5,690 nt of DNA from Chroococcidiopsidaceae cyanobacterium CP_BM_RX_35. Lineage in GTDB: Bacteria > Cyanobacteriota > Cyanobacteriia > Cyanobacteriales > Chroococcidiopsidaceae. This document shows positions 1-4,479 of this stretch, piece by piece (within the stretch, counting starts at the first letter, position 1; every line of letters starts with the position of its first letter). The position numbers were made by a program, and so were the translations under genes. The notes under the pieces are model-generated. The model had not been told where the DNA came from and did not search any database. It was given only the letters and a program-made list of their open reading frames with translations. The DNA is taken from positions 1 to 5,690 of the forward strand of contig JAFAVL010000084.1 in NCBI GenBank assembly GCA_019242465.1. The letters are read 5' to 3'.

Positions 1-171
1 CTTAAACCTGCCCAACTAGCCGCAGGTTTTGTGCTGCTGTGCATCGCTTATCCTCGCTCCGACTGCCACTTGCAGGTAGGTAGGGAATGCCAAGCTCCCC
101 TTTATATTAATCCCTTCAAAGGGTCTGAGAGCTTGCTCCCTAAAGCAATCAAGGTTCAGGAAGCTATTTAG
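1..171 (+). CDS. C-terminal part of a plant-type [2Fe-2S] ferredoxin-like protein (5' end outside window)
   Basis: The frame is open from base 1 to a TAG at 169-171 and gives 56 residues. The stretch GFVLLCIAYPRSDC (residues 9-22) matches the end of plant-type [2Fe-2S] ferredoxins, where a Y/F-V-L-x-C-x-A-Y-P-x-S-D segment carries the fourth cluster ligand. That cysteine is codon 14 (bases 40-42). The other three ligands (the CxxxxCxxC loop) would lie upstream of the window. Such proteins are small soluble one-electron carriers, in cyanobacteria mostly reduced by photosystem I. Canonical ferredoxins stop soon after a Leu-Tyr pair; here Leu-Tyr is at residues 34-35 and 21 more residues follow, so this may be a ferredoxin variant with a C-terminal extension rather than the main PetF. 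It could also be the ferredoxin domain of a longer protein. The stop is 34 bases before the preferred start of the aminotransferase, so the two may share a transcript. Family is fairly sure; paralogue is not. Confidence 0.72.
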   Translation, partial: LKPAQLAAGFVLLCIAYPRSDCHLQVGRECQAPLYINPFKGSESLLPKAIKVQEAI

Positions 172-190
172 ACACCGAAATCGTCAAGTG

Positions 191-196
191 AGAGGA
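191..196 (+). promoter_or_regulatory. Ribosome binding site that favours the GTG start at 206
   Basis: AGAGGA lies 9 bases before the GTG at 206 and resembles the anti-16S core. The earlier in-frame GTG at 188 has no purine-rich site ahead of it (the preceding bases are ACCGAAATCGTCAA). This decides the preferred start of the aminotransferase, although 188 cannot be excluded. Confidence 0.5.
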
Positions 197-205
197 ATAA
201 AGCGG

Positions 206-1411
206 GTGATAAAGAAACAAAAGATATCGCTTAAGGCAGATCAATTTACAGAATCCGTCATTCGAGAAATGACGCGAGTGGCACTGCGTCATGGTGCTGT
301 GAATCTAGCTCAAGGTTTTCCAGATTTTCCTTGTCCCCCTGAGCTGAAAAGGGCAGCATGTGAGGCAATCCAAGCAGACATCAATCAATACGCCATCACT
401 TGGGGAGATCGCCTGTTTCGGGAAGCGATCGCCAAGAAGACAAGCTGGTATTTAAACTGGGATATTGACCCAGAAACGCAGATCACTGTCACCTGTGGAG
501 CAACAGAGGCAATGGCTGCAACGATGCTAGCCACAGTCAACCCTGGCGAAGAAGTCATTGTCTTTGAACCCTATTACGAAAACTATGGTCCAGATGCAGT
601 TTTAGCCAATGCAATTCCACGCTATGTGGCACTGCATCCCCCTGACTGGACTTTCGATGTCGCTGATTTACGTCAAGCTTTTAACTCAAATACCAAGGCC
701 ATTATTATCAATACCCCCCACAATCCGACGGGTAAAGTATTTACACGCAACGAGTTGGCTGTGATTGCTGAACTTTGCCAGAAATGGGACGTGCTAGCTT
801 TCACGGATGAGATTTATGAACACATTCTGTATGACGGTGCAAAACATGTTGCTCTAGCAACACTACCAGGTATGGCAGAGCGGACAGTCACGATTAATGG
901 TCTTTCCAAGACATACAGTGTAACGGGATGGCGAGTTGGCTACATCCTAGCCAGCGCAGAATTAACGGCGGCAATTCGCAAAGTGCATGACTTTCTCACC
1001 GTTGGCGCTCCAGCACCACTTCAACGAGCGGGTGTTGCTGCCATGCAAATGCCGCTTACCTATTATGAAGAACTAGCTACGCTTTACCACGAGAGACGAA
1101 ATCTCATCATTCAGGCTTTAGATGCAGCTGGGATTCAGTATTTTCTCCCTAGTGGGGCTTACTACGTATTTGCAGATATCTCCAGGTTTGGTTACCCAAA
1201 CGATGTTGAATTCACGCAACATCTCATGCAAAATATTGGTGTCGCTGTGGTTCCTGGCTCTAGCTTTTTCTGTCGTCCAGAAGATGGGCATCAGTTCATC
1301 CGCTTCTGTTTTAGTAAAACAACCCAAACCCTTGAGGCTGCTAGGGAGCGGTTGCTCAGGCTCCAAGCAACACAACGCCTCCCTGATCCAGTGATAGGAG
1401 AAAGGCGCTGA
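206..1411 (+). CDS. PLP-dependent aminotransferase, class I/II (methionine/kynurenine aminotransferase-like)
   Basis: This is a cytosolic fold-type I aminotransferase that moves an amino group between an amino acid and a 2-oxo acid. Numbered from the GTG at 206 (401 aa, normal for the family), the key residues are present. The N-terminal segment NLAQGFPDFPCP is typical of the kynurenine/methionine (YbdL, KAT) branch. HNPTGK has the PLP-contacting Asn173 (bases 722-724). DEIY gives Asp201 and Tyr204 (806-808, 815-817). SKTYSVTGWRVGY contains the Schiff-base Lys235 (908-910). Arg366 in FIRFCFSK (1301-1303) should bind the substrate carboxylate. No catalytic residue is missing. GTG 206 is preferred because of the AGAGGA site; GTG 188 would add 6 residues. 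The internal ATG at 269 falls inside the conserved SVIREMTRVA stretch and is too late. The gene follows the ferredoxin-like gene closely and is separated from the importer by about 260 bases and a likely terminator. Substrate is not fixed: methionine, glutamine, aromatic amino acids or kynurenine are all used by relatives. Confidence 0.93.
   Translation: MIKKQKISLKADQFTESVIREMTRVALRHGAVNLAQGFPDFPCPPELKRAACEAIQADINQYAITWGDRLFREAIAKKTSWYLNWDIDPETQITVTCGATEAMAATMLATVNPGEEVIVFEPYYENYGPDAVLANAIPRYVALHPPDWTFDVADLRQAFNSNTKAIIINTPHNPTGKVFTRNELAVIAELCQKWDVLAFTDEIYEHILYDGAKHVALATLPGMAERTVTINGLSKTYSVTGWRVGYILASAELTAAIRKVHDFLTVGAPAPLQRAGVAAMQMPLTYYEELATLYHERRNLIIQALDAAGIQYFLPSGAYYVFADISRFGYPNDVEFTQHLMQNIGVAVVPGSSFFCRPEDGHQFIRFCFSKTTQTLEAARERLLRLQATQRLPDPVIGERR
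425..432. repeat. HIP1 palindrome GCGATCGC
   Basis: This is an exact copy of the 8-bp highly iterated palindrome that is over-represented in many cyanobacterial genomes. It lies inside the aminotransferase coding region. It supports the taxonomic reading but has no assigned local function. It is the only exact copy I found in the window. Confidence 0.9.
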
Positions 1412-1429
1412 CTTTTAGCATAGTTGACT

Positions 1430-1456
1430 GGCAAACCTGAAAGAGCTTGCCTTTTT
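1430..1456 (+). terminator. Probable Rho-independent terminator after the aminotransferase gene
   Basis: GGCAA (1430-1434) and TTGCC (1447-1451) form a 5-bp stem with a 12-base loop, followed directly by five T residues (1452-1456). It sits 19 bases after the aminotransferase stop, where a terminator would be expected. The stem is short and the loop rather long, so termination may be weak. Confidence 0.5.
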
Positions 1457-1517
1457 AAGTTGTTTATGTAATGATACGCTTTATCCAATAAATACACTAT
1501 TCCTATCGGCTTTTTGT

Positions 1518-1546
1518 TGATTAGCTCAAAACCTGAGTGATTATCT
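1518..1546 (+). promoter_or_regulatory. Candidate regulator site: direct repeat TGATTA(G/T)CT upstream of the importer operon
   Basis: TGATTAGCT (1518-1526) and TGATTATCT (1538-1546) agree in 8 of 9 bases and are exactly 20 bases apart, about two helical turns, so one protein could bind both on the same DNA face. They lie 129-157 bases before the preferred ssuA-like start. There is no match to a named consensus that I can state with confidence. The repeat may be chance in AT-rich DNA. Confidence 0.22.
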
Positions 1547-1568
1547 ACCAAAGCAGCGCACAACGTAC

Positions 1569-1592
1569 CTAGAAAGAGTTCTTCAGTTCTAG
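1569..1592. repeat. Inverted repeat CTAGAA-N12-TTCTAG in the importer leader
   Basis: A perfect 6-bp inverted repeat (1569-1574 and 1587-1592) flanks a 12-base centre that itself holds AAGA-GT-TCTT (1574-1583). It could be an operator or an mRNA hairpin ahead of the ssuA-like gene. No T-run follows, so it does not look like a terminator. Function is unproven. Confidence 0.25.
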
Positions 1593-1674
1593 TAGCTGTA
1601 GATCTTTCTGTATTGTGCTGATGCTGTATTGGTGGAATACGAAGATACCGCTTGGAAGTTATGGAAAAAAGATC

Positions 1675-2700
1675 ATGCCGAGACGTGACACCAGAAGCAG
1701 ATTTAGTTTATTTAGAAAAATCCGCCTTTCAGAGTGGTTAATCACTGTTGCTTTGGTATTTTGCCTGGTAGTTGTGGGAAGTTGCAGCCGTTCTGAACCA
1801 AGTCAAATTACAGCGATTCGGCTAGATTATGCTTATTACAACCCTGTCAGCCTTGTTTTGAAAGATCAAGGCTGGCTGGAATCAGAGCTTGCTAAAGATC
1901 AAATTAAGGTTGAATGGGTTCTAAGTTTAGGTAGTAATAAAGCCCTACAGTTTCTCAACAGTAGTAGCATTGACTTCGGCTCCACAGCAGGTGCTGCGGC
2001 ACTAATTGGCAGAGCAAACGGTAACCCGATTAAATCAATCTACGTCTACTCCAAACCAGAATGGACAGCGTTAGTTACCAGAGCAGATTCAAAAATTACA
2101 AAAGTAGCAGATTTAAAAGGAAAACGTGTTGCAGCTACGAGAGGAACTGATCCCTACATCTTTTTATTAAGAGCTTTGGAGCGGTCTGGTTTAGGTGAAA
2201 GAGATATTCAACTAATTCAACTACAGCATCCAGAAGGTAAGATAGCTTTAGAGAGAGGAGAAGTTGATGCCTGGGCAGGCTTAGATCCTTACATGGCTCA
2301 GACAGAAATTGAAAAAAGCTCTCGTCTATTCTTTCGCGATAAAAGCCTCAATAGCTACGGCATTTTGAACGTGCGGGAAGACTTTGCCAAACAGCACCCA
2401 GATTATGTCAAACGAGTACTAGAAGTTTATGAACAGGCAAGGCAGTGGTCTGTAGCTCATCCTGCTGAATTGAAGCAAATATTAGTACAGAAGGCAAAAT
2501 TGACAGATGCAGTTGCAGCAAAGCAGCTAGAACGTACTGATCTCTCAAATCCAATCATTGGTCGAGAACAAGAAACAACTATCGAAGCATCTGGAAACGT
2601 ATTAATCAAAAGTGGTGTCATTAAACAATCAACTAACATTTCACAAGTTGTTGGTGAGCTAATTGATCCACAGTTTGCCGAGAAAGTTGCTAAGAAATAG
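1675..2700 (+). CDS. ssuA: Aliphatic sulfonate ABC transporter, substrate-binding lipoprotein (SsuA-like)
   Basis: This is the periplasmic binding component of an SsuABC/TauABC-type importer, handing its ligand (probably an organosulfonate) to the permease encoded next. From the ATG at 1675 it has 341 residues. A basic n-region (residues 3-18) precedes a hydrophobic core (about 21-35) and the lipobox-like VGSC, with Cys37 as the likely lipidated residue. The mature part is an NMT1/SsuA-type type 2 binding fold. DFGSTAG (100-106) and GKRVAATRGTDPYIF (149-163) are close to the ligand-cleft segments of SsuA proteins, and DAWAGLDPYMA (198-208) is a third conserved patch. In-frame starts at 1615 (GTG) and 1621 (ATG) would give an unusually long n-region of about 40 residues and have no clear ribosome site, so 1675 is preferred. 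It is the first gene of a three-gene operon. The family also covers taurine, nitrate and thiamine-precursor binders, so the substrate stays open; sulfonate fits the motifs best. Confidence 0.88.
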   Translation: MPRRDTRSRFSLFRKIRLSEWLITVALVFCLVVVGSCSRSEPSQITAIRLDYAYYNPVSLVLKDQGWLESELAKDQIKVEWVLSLGSNKALQFLNSSSIDFGSTAGAAALIGRANGNPIKSIYVYSKPEWTALVTRADSKITKVADLKGKRVAATRGTDPYIFLLRALERSGLGERDIQLIQLQHPEGKIALERGEVDAWAGLDPYMAQTEIEKSSRLFFRDKSLNSYGILNVREDFAKQHPDYVKRVLEVYEQARQWSVAHPAELKQILVQKAKLTDAVAAKQLERTDLSNPIIGREQETTIEASGNVLIKSGVIKQSTNISQVVGELIDPQFAEKVAKK

Positions 2701-2707
2701 ATTTTCT

Positions 2708-3562
2708 ATGAACAGTCATCCGAAAATTTTTAAGCTGAATTCAGCAGAGCGAAGTTTGCGATCACTAGGTACACAAAAACACCGCCGCCTTCATACAAAA
2801 TCTAGATTTGTCTGGCTAAGGGGGCTAATTCTACCAACACTATTACTGATTTTATGGGAAATTTTAGTCAGATTAGGGATATTTCCAGCAAATCTGTTAC
2901 CTGCCCCTTCAACCGTAGTTTCTACCTTGATAGACTTAGCTATTAGTGGAGAATTATTTCGTCATATTGGTGTAACTCTATATAGAGTTTTCCTGGGATT
3001 TTTTATTGGCAGTATCCTTGCAACAATTTTAGGGTCTTTGACAGGGTACTCCCGCTTGCTCCATCAACTGTTAGACCCTTTGCTACAGGCATTGCGAAAC
3101 ATTCCATCACTGGCTTGGGTGCCGTTGTTTATCTTGTGGATGGGAATTTATGAAACCTCAAAAATTACACTGATTGCGGTGGGAGTTTTTTTCCCAGTTT
3201 ATTTGAGTCTCATGAGCGCAATTCAAGGGGTAGACCGCAAGTTAGTAGAGGTAGGAAAAATTTACAGACTCAATGGGTTTCAACTTATCCGTCGCGTGTT
3301 TTTACCTGCTACCCTACCTGAGTACATTGTGGGTTTGCGTAGTGGTTTAGGGTTAGGCTGGATGTTTGTAGTTGCTGCCGAAATTATCGGAGCAAATCAA
3401 GGATTAGGATTTTTGCTAACCGATGGTGAAACGACTGGGAGACCAGATATTGTGATTGCTAGCATCTTGCTATTCGCTATTCTCGGTAAACTATCGGATT
3501 TAGGAGTAGTAGTGATTGGTAAGCGTTTATTGAAGTGGCAAGATACCTATGCAGCACGCTGA
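2708..3562 (+). CDS. ssuC: Sulfonate-type ABC transporter permease (SsuC-like)
   Basis: This is the inner-membrane channel subunit, expected to act as a homodimer with the SsuB-like ATPase. It has 284 residues, a little longer than typical SsuC because of a basic N-terminal tail of about 35 residues (several Arg, Lys and His). Hydrophobic membrane segments lie near 38-58, 92-112, 132-147, 151-171, 212-229 and 247-270, matching the six-helix BPD_transp_1 layout. LLPAPSTV (63-70) after the first helix is typical of the SsuC/TauC family. The cytoplasmic EAA coupling loop is seen from Glu181 (EVGKIYRLNG) to the FLPATLPEY stretch (198-206), the site that docks the ATPase. The ATG at 2708, 7 bases after the upstream stop, is preferred over a TTG at 2663, which would overlap the binding-protein gene by 38 bases. 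The ribosome site is weak, so translational coupling to the upstream gene is likely. Family is sure; substrate is inferred from the operon. Confidence 0.9.
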   Translation: MNSHPKIFKLNSAERSLRSLGTQKHRRLHTKSRFVWLRGLILPTLLLILWEILVRLGIFPANLLPAPSTVVSTLIDLAISGELFRHIGVTLYRVFLGFFIGSILATILGSLTGYSRLLHQLLDPLLQALRNIPSLAWVPLFILWMGIYETSKITLIAVGVFFPVYLSLMSAIQGVDRKLVEVGKIYRLNGFQLIRRVFLPATLPEYIVGLRSGLGLGWMFVVAAEIIGANQGLGFLLTDGETTGRPDIVIASILLFAILGKLSDLGVVVIGKRLLKWQDTYAAR

Positions 3563-3566
3563 TTGT

Positions 3567-3573
3567 AAGGAAG
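3567..3573 (+). promoter_or_regulatory. Strong ribosome binding site for the ATPase gene
   Basis: AAGGAAG sits 5 bases (7 counted from AAGGA) before the ATG at 3579 and lies just after the permease stop (3560-3562). It favours the 3579 start over the in-frame ATG at 3549, which would overlap the permease end and has no such site. Confidence 0.65.
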
Positions 3574-3578
3574 CATGG

Positions 3579-4331
3579 ATGTTAAAGATAAATAGTGTAA
3601 GTAAACGATTTGACAATGGATTTACTGCTCTAGAGTCAATTGATCTACAAGTATATCCAGGTGAAATTATTAGCATTGTCGGGACAAGTGGTTGTGGTAA
3701 AAGTACATTGCTTCGCATTATTTCTGGACTAGATTTTCCGACTTTGGGAAGTGTACATATTTATGATCAACCCATAACAGCACCCCACCCAGAAATCGGC
3801 ATCATTTTTCAAGAACCTCGACTGATGCCCTGGTTGAAAGTCTGGGAGAATGTGCAGTTTGGATTACATAATCAATCTAAAGCTGAGAGGCATCAAGCTA
3901 CACAAGAGGCGCTTGCCAAAGTCGGTTTAACAGAATTTTCTCAACTACTTCCACGCGAGCTTTCTGGCGGTATGGCACAACGGGTAGCGATTGCCCGTGC
4001 CTTGGTGGCAAAACCATCTATCCTCTTACTAGATGAGCCGTTTAGTGCATTGGATGCCTTTACGCGTCTAAAAATGCAGGAACATTTACTGAAGATTTGG
4101 GAGTACGATTATCCAACTATGATTCTTGTTACTCATGACATAGAAGAGGCTCTAGTGTTAAGCGATCGTACGATCGTCATGCGAGGAAATCCTGGTTACA
4201 TTCATCAAGAACTCACACTTAACCTTCCTCGTCCACGTAGAAGAACAGACACAAGCTTTCAACACTGGAGAGAGCTGCTGTTAAATGAACTGGAATCATC
4301 TGATCCTGAGATATCACTTACTAAAGTATGA
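3579..4331 (+). CDS. ssuB: Sulfonate-type ABC transporter ATP-binding protein (SsuB-like)
   Basis: This is the cytoplasmic ATPase that powers the importer. From the ATG at 3579 it has 250 residues, normal for SsuB/TauB proteins. All nucleotide-binding elements are intact: Walker A GTSGCGKST (35-43, Lys41), Q-loop Gln78 in IFQEPRLMPW, ABC signature LSGGM (128-132), Walker B ILLLDEP (148-154, catalytic Glu153), D-loop SALD (156-159) and switch His186 in VTHD. The QEPRLMPW segment after the Q-loop and the late PRPRRR stretch (217-222) are typical of the nitrate/sulfonate/taurine ATPase group. The start is chosen from the AAGGAAG site; the in-frame ATG at 3549 would add 10 residues and overlap the permease gene by 14 bases. 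It is the last gene of the operon, 16 bases after the permease stop. No terminator with a GC stem follows. Confidence 0.94.
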   Translation: MLKINSVSKRFDNGFTALESIDLQVYPGEIISIVGTSGCGKSTLLRIISGLDFPTLGSVHIYDQPITAPHPEIGIIFQEPRLMPWLKVWENVQFGLHNQSKAERHQATQEALAKVGLTEFSQLLPRELSGGMAQRVAIARALVAKPSILLLDEPFSALDAFTRLKMQEHLLKIWEYDYPTMILVTHDIEEALVLSDRTIVMRGNPGYIHQELTLNLPRPRRRTDTSFQHWRELLLNELESSDPEISLTKV

Positions 4332-4364
4332 GAAAGCTAGAAATAAAACGAGTAATCAACTTGA

Positions 4365-4378
4365 TTAAAATATTTTAA
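4365..4378. promoter_or_regulatory. 14-bp perfect AT palindrome, candidate operator
   Basis: TTAAAATATTTTAA is its own reverse complement and lies about 100 bases before the porin start. A dimeric repressor that favours AT-rich sites, such as Fur, would be a natural candidate since the downstream family is named for iron uptake, but the word does not clearly fit the classical Fur box. In such AT-rich DNA a chance palindrome is quite possible. Confidence 0.22.
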
Positions 4379-4402
4379 AAGAATTTTTAAACAAGCAATT
4401 AT

Positions 4403-4450
4403 GCAATCGCTAGAGATTTAGCAATCAAAAGACTGCATTAATTAGCAATC
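4403..4450 (+). repeat. Repeated GCAATC words upstream of the porin
   Basis: GCAATC occurs at 4403-4408, 4421-4426 and 4445-4450, with a GCAATT at 4394-4399. The last two GCAATC copies sit in identical 9-mers, TTAGCAATC (4418-4426 and 4442-4450), 24 bases apart. Same-strand clustering just ahead of a gene suggests binding sites for an activator or response regulator. The rest of the 148-base gap (4332-4479) is AT-rich, with no ORF, RNA gene or GC-rich terminator that I can see. Confidence 0.3.
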
Positions 4451-4479
4451 TACGTATCTATTTGGTGTGAGTGAAAACC

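Noticed and set aside
4..29. Inverted repeat AAACCTGC / GCAGGTTT followed by T residues, resembling a terminator
   Set aside because: It lies inside the open ferredoxin-like frame, which continues to 171 with a conserved cysteine segment, so a terminator here is unlikely.
98..123. CCCTTT / AAAGGG inverted repeat and a TATATT box as a possible promoter or hairpin before the aminotransferase
   Set aside because: The bases are coding for the ferredoxin tail, the stem is short and no -35 element sits at the right distance.
1468..1477. GTAATGATAC as an NtcA (nitrogen regulator) site
   Set aside because: The NtcA box needs GTA and TAC separated by 8 bases; here the gap is 4.
1118..1563. Overlapping reading frames on both strands at the end of the aminotransferase gene (1118-1375 and 1291-1563 on -, 1122-1394 on +)
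   Set aside because: They shadow a gene with complete catalytic motifs, resemble no family I know and lack convincing ribosome sites.
2457..2639. 60-residue minus-strand frame within the ssuA-like gene
   Set aside because: It is antisense to a well-supported coding region and has no recognisable features.
3527..3718. 63-residue minus-strand frame across the permease-ATPase junction
   Set aside because: It is antisense to the Walker A region and the operon junction and is explained as a chance frame.
4388..4416. TAAACA and TAGAGA with 17-base spacing as a porin promoter
   Set aside because: The -10 matches the consensus at only 3 of 6 positions and similar matches are common in such AT-rich DNA, so it was not listed as a feature.
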